Shown piece after piece: positions 8,030-16,121 of a DNA stretch of 64,000 bases; the first letter of the stretch is position 1; the number at the start of each line of letters is the position of its first letter. The stretch comes from CAXBBB01 sp963815505 (GTDB lineage: Bacteria; Bacteroidota; Rhodothermia; Rhodothermales; BA12). Both the position numbers and the translations under genes were made by a program. The DNA lies in NCBI GenBank assembly GCA_963815505.1, contig CAWFGU010000005.1, forward strand, positions 62,001-126,000. Reading direction: 5' to 3'. The notes under the pieces are model-generated. The model made no database searches and was not told the DNA's origin. It saw only the letters and a list, made by a program, of their open reading frames with translations.

Positions 8030-9409
8030 ATGGCAATGGACTTCAACCAGATGGGCAAGCTGATGGCGCTTGCGGGCAAACTGGACCTCGACAAAGTCGC
8101 CAAGCTCGCCGAAACCGTAGACATCGGCGAACTGATCGGCCTCGTTTCCAAGATGGATGCCGGGCAGCTGCAGCAGATGACCAAGATGCTCAAAGGCGCG
8201 ACCAAGAAGGCCGATGCTCCGCCGCGCGATCTGCCTCTGCCAGACGGAGATTTCTACGACTTCTACTCGCTGCTGACCGACGAGCAGCGCGACGCGGCGA
8301 TGCGGTTGCGTGCGTTCATGGAAGAAGAGGTGCGCCCGGTCATCAATGACTACTGGCAGCGCGACGAAACGCCCCGAGAGATGCTCGTCGCCGGTTTTCA
8401 GAAGCTCGGCCTGATCCAGCACATCTTCAACGCCGACGGCACGCGTACCGAGCACGCATCGCTGATGGAAGGCATTTTTACGGTCGAGATGGCCCGCGTG
8501 GACGTATCGACGGCGACGTTCTTCGGCGTCCACGCGGGACTGGCTCTGTGGTCGATCGTGCTCGGCGCAGACGAGGAGCAGAAAAAGCGCTGGCTCCCCG
8601 ACATGCTCGCGATGAACGTCATCGGCGCATTCGGTCTGACCGAGCCAAACGTAGGCAGTGGCGCCGCCGGTGGCCTGACGACGACCTGCAAGCGTGACGG
8701 CGACACGTGGGTGCTCAACGGTCAGAAGAAGTGGATCGGCAATGCCACGTTCGCTGACCTGATCGTGATCTGGGCGCGCGACGTGGACGACGGCAACGTC
8801 AAGGGCTTTGTCGTCGAGCAGGGCAACGATGGATACGCAGTCGAGAAGATTCAGGGCAAGATCGCGCTCAAAGCCGTAGAAAACGGCCTCATCACGCTGA
8901 CCGACTGCCGCGTTCCCGAAGCCGACCGCCTCCAGAACGCAACCAGTTGGCGCGTCACCGCCGACGTACTCCGGGCGACGAGGGCAGGTGTGGCGTGGCA
9001 GGGCGTTGGTTGCGCGCGCGGGGCCTACGAGCGAGCGCTGGCCTACACGCAGCAGCGCGAGCAGTTCGGACGGCCCGTCGCCTCATTTCAACTCGTGCAG
9101 CAGCATCTCGTGAACATCCTGAGCCGTGTTACCTCGTCGATGGCGCTGTGCATGCGGCTCTCGGCAATGCAGGACGCCGACATCATGCGCGACGAACACG
9201 CGTCGCTCGCCAAGGTGTACACGGCCAAAGCATGCCGCGAAGCTGTCGCCCTGGCGCGCGAGGTGCTGGGCGGAAACGGCATCTTGCTCGAGTACGAAGT
9301 CGCCCGCTACTTCTGCGACACCGAGGCTATCTACTCGTACGAAGGCACCAACGAGATCAACAGCTTGGTCGTCGGGCGCGCGATTACGGGCATCAGCGCG
9401 TTCGTGTGA
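8030..9409 (+). CDS. Acyl-CoA dehydrogenase
   Basis: 459 residues. Flavoenzyme that introduces the alpha-beta double bond into acyl-CoA. Family signatures: FGLTEPNVGS (FAD/substrate loop, ~residue 203), KKWIGNATFADL, QREQFGRP, and the C-terminal stretch containing YSYEGTNEINSLVVGRAI near residue 437, where the Glu is the expected catalytic base of the glutaryl/short-chain-like group. The first ~65 residues (MAMDFNQMGKLMAL...) are a helical extension absent from most family members. Placed after TetR and acyl-CoA synthetase genes, so fatty-acid oxidation is the likely pathway; the chain length preference is not readable. Followed by a strong terminator. Confidence 0.93.
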   Translation: MAMDFNQMGKLMALAGKLDLDKVAKLAETVDIGELIGLVSKMDAGQLQQMTKMLKGATKKADAPPRDLPLPDGDFYDFYSLLTDEQRDAAMRLRAFMEEEVRPVINDYWQRDETPREMLVAGFQKLGLIQHIFNADGTRTEHASLMEGIFTVEMARVDVSTATFFGVHAGLALWSIVLGADEEQKKRWLPDMLAMNVIGAFGLTEPNVGSGAAGGLTTTCKRDGDTWVLNGQKKWIGNATFADLIVIWARDVDDGNVKGFVVEQGNDGYAVEKIQGKIALKAVENGLITLTDCRVPEADRLQNATSWRVTADVLRATRAGVAWQGVGCARGAYERALAYTQQREQFGRPVASFQLVQQHLVNILSRVTSSMALCMRLSAMQDADIMRDEHASLAKVYTAKACREAVALAREVLGGNGILLEYEVARYFCDTEAIYSYEGTNEINSLVVGRAITGISAFV

Positions 9410-9423
9410 TCCGAATCCTGGAC

Positions 9424-9466
9424 ACAGAAAACCCCGCCCTCCTCAAAGGGGAGCGGGGTTTTCTGT
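9424..9466. terminator. Strong bidirectional intrinsic terminator
   Basis: A perfect 14-bp inverted repeat (ACAGAAAACCCCGC, 15-base loop, then the complement) ending in a TTTT tract on either strand. It separates the convergent acyl-CoA dehydrogenase and the SpoIID/55-aa gene pair, and would stop both transcripts. Confidence 0.85.
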
Positions 9467-9480
9467 TTGAGAGTTGAGGT

Positions 9481-9648
9481 TCAGCGTCCGTCTCCCCACG
9501 ACAGGAAGCGGCCGCTTCCTTTCTCCTTGGGGCCGGGCGGCTGAGGGACGCCGCGTCCGTGGCGGCGAGGTGAGCGTTGCGGCTTGGCCTGGCGGTCCGA
9601 TGTGGGCTGCTTGGCTGTCTTGGTATAGCGAGAGATTAGCGACGCCAT
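9481..9648 (-). CDS. Small basic protein of 55 residues, coupled to the SpoIID gene
   Basis: An ATG at 9648 is preceded by a perfect GGAGG with 5-base spacing, one of the best ribosome-binding sites in the window, inside the 3' end of the SpoIID-like gene (13-bp overlap). The product is short, soluble and very basic: it starts MASLISRYTKTAKQ, has an arginine/proline-rich middle (RSPRRHGRGVPQPPGP) and ends GSGRFLSWGDGR before TGA. The stop lies 14 bp before the terminator, so the reading frame fills the space exactly. Family not recognised. Possible roles are nucleic-acid binding or a small regulator, but nothing proves this. Confidence 0.6.
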   Translation of the reverse strand: MASLISRYTKTAKQPTSDRQAKPQRSPRRHGRGVPQPPGPKEKGSGRFLSWGDGR

Positions 9649-10910
9649 CCGATCCTCCGTTCGTCTTGAGTTGTAGGGGCTGCGTTAGTCGGCGTCCGGC
9701 GCGGGCGCTCGGGCTGCTCGTCTTCCTGGGGCGTCGCGATGTCGGCGAGCCTCATGCTGCTGCCGGTGCGCCGTTCGACGCGCGTCCCGGGATAGTAGAA
9801 GGCGAGGATCTCTCGGGCATTCTTGCCCTGCTTCGCCATGCCGTGCGCGCCCCATTGACTCATGCCGACGCCGTGCCCAAAGCCTTTGCCCGTCAGGACG
9901 TAAGTGTCGCCCTGGCGCGTCGCGTCGAAGAGGGTGCTGCGAACCGACGTGACGCCCATCTGGGCAGTGACAGCCGAGCGAAATTGCGTGCCCCGAATCG
10001 TACTGCGGGACGAGCCGTGCAACAGTGTGATCGTGCGAATGCGCCCATCGGGCGTGTGATCTCCGATGAGAAAACCGGTGACTCGGCGTCCAGATAGTCG
10101 GGAGAGGGCATCGAGCACGCGAGTCCTGTCGAGGCGGGCGGTCCAATCGTGGACGGGGGAGATGCGGTCGTAGGGGTCGGGCCGTCCGCGCAGGTAGGAG
10201 ATGGGGGCGGACTGCCACACGTCGTTGTTGTCGGCACCGTGGCCGCCGTTGGAAGCCGAGTAGACGGCTTCGACGAGTTCGCCGTTGTGTGTGAGCACCT
10301 GTCCGCTCGTCCGGTTCGCGGCTTGGAGTGAGCGGCGTTTGACCTCGCCGATGCCCTGGTAGACTTGGTCGCCGGTGTTGTCGACCACATCGTAGGGTTG
10401 GTCGCGTCGCCGGTCTTGCATTCGGAGCGCATAGGTGCGGGCGACGATGGCCATCGCCTCGGTCCCTTCGTCGTCGTCCAGATTGTATTCCTTGGTGATG
10501 ACGCCTGCCACGTAGGGGTCGAGCCGCGTCACGTTGACGATCATCAGGCCGTCACCGTCGGGCGAGAGGGCGAGGTGATCGAGGTAGGTCCGCGTCTCGT
10601 CTCGCACTCCCTGCCGCTTGGCCGTCACGTCGAACTGGCCGCGTGATTGAATGTCGATCCGACGTGCGTAGATCGTCTGGCCGTCCGACGTAATGCGCAA
10701 CGCTCCCTTGTGCGAGCACACGTGCACCAATTGCGTCGAGATCGTTGCCGGGCGACCGGCGCGGGCGTGAAGGTCGACTGACTGAGGCGACCGTACCTCG
10801 ACGCAGGTAGGGGCTTCGCGTTCGAAGATGCGTACCCGAATCATGTCGGGCGGTACGTTGGTCGTGCCTCCTGCTAAAAAAAGCAGGGCGAGAGGGAGGA
10901 AGCGGTGCAT
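9636..10910 (-). CDS. SpoIID/LytB-domain protein (exported, peptidoglycan-related)
   Basis: 424 residues with a signal peptide (MHRFLPLALLFLAGGTT). The SpoIID domain occupies residues ~135-380: LDPYVAGVITKEY, EAMAIVARTYALRM, the YQG motif, VLTHNGELVEAVYSASNGG and the C-terminal GFGHGVGMSQWGAHGMAKQG, with FYYPGTRV after it. SpoIID enzymes are lytic transglycosylases acting on stem-less glycan; in non-sporulating Gram-negatives the LytB/SpoIID family is thought to act in wall remodelling. The N-terminal ~120 residues resemble the strand-rich extension seen in other members. A proline/arginine-rich tail ends the protein and carries the ribosome-binding site for the following 55-aa gene. Confidence 0.88.
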   Translation of the reverse strand: MHRFLPLALLFLAGGTTNVPPDMIRVRIFEREAPTCVEVRSPQSVDLHARAGRPATISTQLVHVCSHKGALRITSDGQTIYARRIDIQSRGQFDVTAKRQGVRDETRTYLDHLALSPDGDGLMIVNVTRLDPYVAGVITKEYNLDDDEGTEAMAIVARTYALRMQDRRRDQPYDVVDNTGDQVYQGIGEVKRRSLQAANRTSGQVLTHNGELVEAVYSASNGGHGADNNDVWQSAPISYLRGRPDPYDRISPVHDWTARLDRTRVLDALSRLSGRRVTGFLIGDHTPDGRIRTITLLHGSSRSTIRGTQFRSAVTAQMGVTSVRSTLFDATRQGDTYVLTGKGFGHGVGMSQWGAHGMAKQGKNAREILAFYYPGTRVERRTGSSMRLADIATPQEDEQPERPRRTPTNAAPTTQDERRIGWRR

Positions 10911-11088
10911 CGCCGGACGAGCGGTGAACAGGGAGGGAAACAGATGGGTCGCCTGGGGCGATGTTCTGTCGTGCTCCTATTCAAAGCGCGTGCCACGTGC
11001 GTTCAGGACTCACAATCGACGATTACGACTGCCGTCGTATCGCAATGAGACGATTTGTGAGGACCCTTTGAACTACTTTCATCGCATC

Positions 11089-11124
11089 GAGCGCTTGTCA
11101 TCCGATTGGATTTAAAAAGCGCTC
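11089..11124 (-). terminator. Possible terminator after the LytTR regulator gene
   Basis: Immediately downstream of the regulator's stop is an 8-bp perfect inverted repeat (GAGCGCTT / AAGCGCTC) with a 20-base loop containing TTTTTAAA. The loop is long and there is no clean T-tract after the stem, so this is a weak call. The remaining ~180 bp up to the SpoIID start (10911-11088) show nothing else recognisable. Confidence 0.3.
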
Positions 11125-11125
11125 G

Positions 11126-11953
11126 CTACGAAATGAACCGGTCTCGGAGCATCCGCGAACGTTCGCGCGAGGCCAGCACTTCGTGCCCCGTCACCATCAG
11201 CAGCTTGTAGCGCCCGCTGAACCACGGCACCATTTCGCGCAGGTGGTCGAGCTGGATCAGGGCGGAGCGGTGGACGCGGACGAATCGTTCGCCGTCGAGT
11301 TGCTCCTCGAGCGAGTCGAGCGTGTGGCTGACCAGATGCTGCTTCAGGTGCGGGCGCCCCTGACCGTCCCGTTCGAGCGCGTACAGCCGCGTGATGCCGT
11401 CCTGTACTTCGGCTGTCACTACGTCGTCGACGCGGACGATGAGCTGTCGGTCGCGGTAGGGGACGGAGATGAAGCGTGGACGCGTCTTGGTCTGGGGTGC
11501 GATGAGGTCGGGCGTGTCGTGCTCGTCCAGGTAGTCCAGCAGGCGAGCTAGACGCGGGTCGCCATCGGGCGGCGTGTCGTTCTCCTGGGCGCGCGCCTCG
11601 ACGCGGGCGACGGCTTCTTCGAGCCGCTCTTCGCTGAACGGTTTGAGCAGATAGTCGACGGCGCTGGCCTCGAACGCGCGGACGGCGTACTCGTCGTAGG
11701 CGGTCGTGAACACGACGGCGGGGCGATGCTCGGGAGCGACGCGGTCGAGCACGTCGAGTCCGCTCGCGCCGGGCATCTGCACGTCGAGAAACGCCAGGTC
11801 GATGTCGCCTTTCGCCAAGCGCTCGAGCGCTTCCGTTCCGTCGGTCGAGACGGCGGTGATCTGGACGCGCTTGTCGTCGATGAGCGGCGCCAGGAGGCGC
11901 TCGAGGCGTTTGCGAGCGGGCGCTTCGTCGTCGGCGATGAGGCAGCGGAGCAT
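11126..11953 (-). CDS. LytTR-family response regulator
   Basis: 275 residues. An N-terminal receiver domain (LIADDEAPARKRLERLL; phosphoacceptor Asp57 in LAFLDVQMPG; Thr/Ala in VVFTTAYDEYA; Lys in DYLLKPF) is joined by a charged linker to a LytTR DNA-binding domain from ~residue 165 (VRVDDVVTAEVQDGITRLY, then GERFVRVHRSALIQLDHL). LytTR regulators control envelope and polysaccharide genes in many bacteria. The cognate kinase is the gene directly upstream (22-bp gap), so the pair is a complete LytS/LytR-type two-component system. Its targets cannot be read here; the SpoIID-like gene downstream is on the same strand and is one candidate. Confidence 0.92.
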   Translation of the reverse strand: MLRCLIADDEAPARKRLERLLAPLIDDKRVQITAVSTDGTEALERLAKGDIDLAFLDVQMPGASGLDVLDRVAPEHRPAVVFTTAYDEYAVRAFEASAVDYLLKPFSEERLEEAVARVEARAQENDTPPDGDPRLARLLDYLDEHDTPDLIAPQTKTRPRFISVPYRDRQLIVRVDDVVTAEVQDGITRLYALERDGQGRPHLKQHLVSHTLDSLEEQLDGERFVRVHRSALIQLDHLREMVPWFSGRYKLLMVTGHEVLASRERSRMLRDRFIS

Positions 11954-11975
11954 GGCGTCGGGGCGTTGAGGGGCG

Positions 11976-14483
11976 TTAGGAGGAAACGGTGGTCGGAGCC
12001 GTTTTCGGATGCGCGTCGGGAAGTGTCAGGCGCGCAACAGTGCCGCCTCCGGGCGCGGGTTCGAGCGTCAGCAAATCGGGGCGTCCGTAGAGGTGCAACA
12101 TCCGCCCGGCGACATTGCGCAAGCCGATGCCGAACAGTTCGGACGGATGCGTGTGCGGCGGCAGTCCGGCTCCGTCGTCTCCAACAGTCAGCACCACAGC
12201 TTCTCCGGTCGACTGGGCGGCGATGCGGACCGTTCCGCCTCCCCGGTGCGGGGTGATGCCGTGTTGAACCGCGTTCTCGACCATCGTTTGCAAGGCGAGC
12301 GCAGGCAGCGGGACCGACAGCAGATCATCCGGCACGTCGATTTCGATACCTAGGCTGTCGCCGAAGCGGGCCTTTTCGATGGCGAGGTACTGCCGGACCA
12401 TCCGCAACTCGGTGCCCAGCGGCACGTGCGATTTGTCGGCGGTGTGCAGGGTTTGGCGAAACAGCGCGGCCAAGTGCTCGACTACCCGTTCGGCGTCGCC
12501 CGGCTGCTCGTCTATCAGCGCGGCGATGGTGTTGAGCGTGTTGAACAAGAAGTGCGGGTTGATCTGCGTCCGCAGCGCGACGAGTTGTGCCTCGGACGTT
12601 TGCCGCGCCAGCGTCTTCTCGCGCTCGATCAGGCCGATGCGTTCCAACGCCAGCGCCACCTGCGAGGTCAGCACGCGCAGCACGTCCAGGTCGTCCAGGT
12701 TATAGATGCCGCGTCGCTTGCGGGCCAGAACGAGTACGCCCAGCGGCCCGCCCTCGCCCACCAGGACGAGCGCGACGGCAGCGCCCAACTCGACCAAGCG
12801 CTGCGCCGTAGCGGGCGGAAGGTCGACCTCGCTGACTTCGGCGGATCGCGCCCACAGTCCACCGGCTCGGGCGAGGTCGGGCCACATTCCGTGTACGTCG
12901 TCGGCGGTCAGGTGCGGAGGCGACGGGTGGTAGGCAGCACTCATCCACGCGTCGGCAGCGGCAAACGGCGGTCGGTCGGTCGGAATAGGAGTGGGCGGCA
13001 GACCGGGGCGTCGGAAGTAGAGCACGCCGCTCGTCGCGCCCATCGCCTGTCCGGCCAAGCGGACCGCTTCGGTGGTGAGCGTTTCGGCGTCGACGAATGC
13101 GTGCATGCGGCCCTGAAAGCTACGCAGCGTCGCCCTCGCGCTGACGATGGGCGTGCGCAGAAACGACGGCGGTGTCCGGCGCCAGCGGTTGCGCGCCTGG
13201 TTGGCGATGAGGAAGAGCGCCAGGCACAGCAGCGCCCCCAGGCCATGGACGGGGGCGCGGTAGCTGCGCAGAAACGGGTCGATGATCTGCATCGCGGCGA
13301 CGTAGACGACCAGCGCCGAGCCGAAGAGTAGCACGTTGGCGACCGTCCGCGTCAGCACGTCGTCGATCTTGCCATAGCGCAGCGTCGCCAGCGCCACGAG
13401 CGAAACCGGAGCCGCGTAGAGCAACTGCGCGCTCACGACGAGCCATCCCACCGTCGCGTCTCCGACCGATCGCAGCAGCGGAATCACGCCCGGAACGACG
13501 AGGGCGGCTCCCAGCGCGAATACCAGTGTGATCCAACTGCCGACTCGTCCCCACCCCGGTGCCGGTCTTCCGACAGCCAGCGATAACCCGGCACCCAGTG
13601 CGACGTAGATCGAAGCGTAGAACATCAACGGCGCGACCAATCGGTCGAGCGAAAACGGTCCCCACCCGCCTGTCATCGACGCGAGGACGAGGATGCCGAA
13701 CACGACGGGAGCCAGCAGGCGCGGGACGAGGCTCCAGCGCGGCGGTCGGATACGCGCCTGACTCAGCACACCGGTCAGCAAGATCGGCGGAAACGTGAGC
13801 CAGCCGATCAGCCCGATCAGCGTCAGCGCGCCGAACGCCCACTCGTATCCCGATCCGGGCGGAGGCGCACCAAAAACTTCGAGCAGTCCCAGCCGCGCCA
13901 GGTTGGCGAAAAACCACAGCGCTGACGCCCCGATCAGTGCCAGCGACACCCGAGCTCGCAGGCTCGACCGAGCCAGAGGAATGGCGACGATGAGAGCGAT
14001 CACGTGCAGCAGTGCGCCCAGCGTGAACACCCACAGCGCGAACAGCCACAGGCTCGGCGAGAGCGGATAGAGGAACGTCGGGTAGCGGGCGATGCGCACG
14101 TCGGCGCTCGCCAGTTCGTCCCCGCGCACGACTTCGTAGGTCACGCGCGTGCCCGGCGTCAAGCCACCGACGGCCTGGGTCACACCGAACGCTTCGACGA
14201 TCATCGCGCCCTCGAGGCTGTAGAACTCATCTCCGCGCTGGATGCCAGCCCGGTCCCCCGGTCCGCCCGGAAATACGTACGCGGCGACTGGCCCGGCCTC
14301 GCCGCTCTGCCACACGATCCAGTCGAACCCGCGCGCCGCCTCTGTCTGCGCCGCCGACTCCCCCGGAACGACGCTCTCGACGCGCGACCAGTCCCACGCC
14401 ACGCGCGCGACTGGGTAGAGCGCCGCTAGCGGAACGACGGTTAATGCGGCGAGCAGCAGAAAGGAGGTGGAGCGGGACGACAT
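11976..14483 (-). CDS. LytS-type membrane histidine kinase with PDZ and GAF domains
   Basis: 835 residues. Order: N-terminal anchor helix (STSFLLLAALTVVPLAAL); extracytoplasmic PDZ-like domain (~residues 65-140; VFPGGPGDRAGIQRGDEFYS); about eight transmembrane helices (~155-425); a GAF-like domain (~455-620); then the His_kinase/HATPase module. The phosphoacceptor region LRTQINPHFLFNTLNTI is the canonical PF06580 motif with His; the N box reads MVENAVQHGI and the G box GIGLRNVAGRM. The ATG at 14483 was chosen because the signal anchor begins there; the upstream ATG at 14519 would add 12 residues. Divergent from tatD. Its partner is the LytTR regulator immediately downstream. The PDZ domain may sense misfolded or C-terminal peptides in the periplasm (inference). 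Confidence 0.88.
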   Translation of the reverse strand: MSSRSTSFLLLAALTVVPLAALYPVARVAWDWSRVESVVPGESAAQTEAARGFDWIVWQSGEAGPVAAYVFPGGPGDRAGIQRGDEFYSLEGAMIVEAFGVTQAVGGLTPGTRVTYEVVRGDELASADVRIARYPTFLYPLSPSLWLFALWVFTLGALLHVIALIVAIPLARSSLRARVSLALIGASALWFFANLARLGLLEVFGAPPPGSGYEWAFGALTLIGLIGWLTFPPILLTGVLSQARIRPPRWSLVPRLLAPVVFGILVLASMTGGWGPFSLDRLVAPLMFYASIYVALGAGLSLAVGRPAPGWGRVGSWITLVFALGAALVVPGVIPLLRSVGDATVGWLVVSAQLLYAAPVSLVALATLRYGKIDDVLTRTVANVLLFGSALVVYVAAMQIIDPFLRSYRAPVHGLGALLCLALFLIANQARNRWRRTPPSFLRTPIVSARATLRSFQGRMHAFVDAETLTTEAVRLAGQAMGATSGVLYFRRPGLPPTPIPTDRPPFAAADAWMSAAYHPSPPHLTADDVHGMWPDLARAGGLWARSAEVSEVDLPPATAQRLVELGAAVALVLVGEGGPLGVLVLARKRRGIYNLDDLDVLRVLTSQVALALERIGLIEREKTLARQTSEAQLVALRTQINPHFLFNTLNTIAALIDEQPGDAERVVEHLAALFRQTLHTADKSHVPLGTELRMVRQYLAIEKARFGDSLGIEIDVPDDLLSVPLPALALQTMVENAVQHGITPHRGGGTVRIAAQSTGEAVVLTVGDDGAGLPPHTHPSELFGIGLRNVAGRMLHLYGRPDLLTLEPAPGGGTVARLTLPDAHPKTAPTTVSS

Positions 14484-14599
14484 GGACAGAGAGTAGCGCC
14501 GCCGCCACGCATGGGGCAACCCCGACCGCCCGACTCACCCGAGCCGAACGCCCACCTGTTGCCCGACGTACTCAGGTCGATTTCCAACCGCTCGCACCG

Positions 14600-15376
14600 A
14601 TGCTCGTCGACACCCACTGCCACCTCTACCATGCCCGCTTCGACGACGACCGCGAGGCCGTACTCGACCGCGCCCGCGCTCAGGGAATTCAGGCCATCGT
14701 GATGCCCGCCATCGACATAGAGTCGATACACGCTGCCCTCGAACTCGCCGACCGCCACGATGGCCTGTTCGTAATGGCCGCACTCCACCCTTCCGAGGTG
14801 AAAGACGCGACCGACGCCGACTGGGGGGAAGTCGATCGCCTCGCCCGCGACCCACGCGTCGTTGCCGTCGGCGAAAGCGGTTTGGACCACTACTGGGACC
14901 GCACGTTTGACGACAAGCAGGAAGACTATTTCCGCCGCCACATCCGCCTGGCTGCCGAAACCGAAAAGCCCCTCATCCTGCACAACCGCGACAGCACGCC
15001 CGACCTGCTTCGCGTCCTCACCGATGAGCGCTCTCGACTGCCTGATCCGCTCGGCTTACGCGGCATCGTTCACTGCTGGGGCGGAACGAAAGAGGACGCC
15101 GATGCCGTCCGGGCGCTGGGCTTTTTGCTTGGCATCGGTGGCACGCTCACGTTCAAGAACGGCGGCGTATGGACCGGCATCGCCCACGTCCCGCTGGACG
15201 AACTCGTCCTCGAAACCGACGCTCCCTTTCTCGCTCCCGCACCGAATCGAGGCAAGCGCAACGAACCGGCCTACGTCCGGCTGGTCGCCGAGAAGCTGGC
15301 GGAATTGCGAGAGGTATCGGTCGAGGAAATCGCCCGCGTCACGACGGCGACGGCTCGGGCGCTGTTCGCGATCTGA
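14600..15376 (+). CDS. tatD: TatD-family metal-dependent hydrolase
   Basis: 258 residues. A TIM-barrel hydrolase with 3'-exonuclease/DNase activity in characterised members. Metal ligands visible: H-x-H in LVDTHCHLYH at the start, the Glu in VAVGESGLDHYW, His in KPLILHNRDS, His in GIVHCWGG, and the Asp of LVLETDAPFLAP. The ATG at 14600 puts the conserved M-L-V-D-T-H-x-H at the exact N-terminus, so the longer upstream reading frame, which overlaps the divergent kinase gene, is rejected. Cytosolic. Stands alone; the next gene on this strand is a pseudogene. Confidence 0.93.
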   Translation: MLVDTHCHLYHARFDDDREAVLDRARAQGIQAIVMPAIDIESIHAALELADRHDGLFVMAALHPSEVKDATDADWGEVDRLARDPRVVAVGESGLDHYWDRTFDDKQEDYFRRHIRLAAETEKPLILHNRDSTPDLLRVLTDERSRLPDPLGLRGIVHCWGGTKEDADAVRALGFLLGIGGTLTFKNGGVWTGIAHVPLDELVLETDAPFLAPAPNRGKRNEPAYVRLVAEKLAELREVSVEEIARVTTATARALFAI

Positions 15377-15394
15377 ACGCCACCGTCCCCCCCG

Positions 15395-16087
15395 ATGCGC
15401 CTTACTCTCCAAAACCCTGACTTTTTTCCTCATTCCACCCACGCTACGCATCGACTCGTTTTAGAAGCCTCTGGTGGGTGTGGGCAGTGGCTGTGTCGCC
15501 TCGCTCGTGCGCGTGGGCACCACGTGCGGGCACTGGTTCGTCCTGCGACGCCGTTCGATTTTAGGGATGGAATGGAAGTCCTCCGGGGCGACGTTCTGGA
15601 TGCCGATAGGCTAATCCAAGCGCTCGACGGACCCGACGCCGTCGTTTCCGCGCTCGGAATCAAGCGGCGGGCGGCGTAGAATCCATGGTCGCCGCTCGCT
15701 TCGCCTCATAATCTGACAATGCGAGTCGCCGAACTGCTTTCGAGCGCGATGCCCGGCAGCAGCGCCACACGCCTCGTCGCGATCAGCGCGGGGGGCGTGT
15801 CGGAGAGCATCGATCACGTCCCCCCGGTGTTTCGCTGGCTGATCGGTCACAGCAACATGCGGCATCGCACGAGGGGCTGGCGGCGATGGAGAGCACGCCG
15901 TCGAGAAGTGCGCTCGACTGGATGGCGGTACACCCGACAACTCTTACGGATGGACGTCGGACCGAGTCGGCCCACCGGGTAGAGCGCTACGGCTTGCTAT
16001 CTCGCATCTCGCGCGCAGACGTGGCAGCGTGGATGTTGGAAGCAGTCGGATCCGTTCGCCGATCGGACGCCGATGCTCGCGTCGTAG
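15395..16087 (+). pseudogene. Degraded NAD(P)-binding epimerase/SDR-family gene
   Basis: Stitched across frames the sequence is a typical short NmrA/SDR-like NAD(P)-binding protein. It has a Rossmann start RLVLEASGGCGQWLCRLARA (glycine motif, with Glu where Gly is expected), GHHVRALVR, GDVLDADRLIQALDGPDAVVSALG, RLVAISAGGV, VFRWLIGHSNM, LDWMAVHPTTLTDG, SRADVAAWMLEAV and a C-terminal PFADRTPMLAS stop at 16085-16087. It carries an in-frame TAG at 15677-15679, a frameshift near 15858 and another near 16050. Several damages plus the altered glycine motif point to true decay rather than a single error. It ends 34 bp before the convergent creD gene. Confidence 0.75.
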
Positions 16088-16121
16088 GCCGTCTGCATCG
16101 GCGTTACGCATCCAGCGTGCG

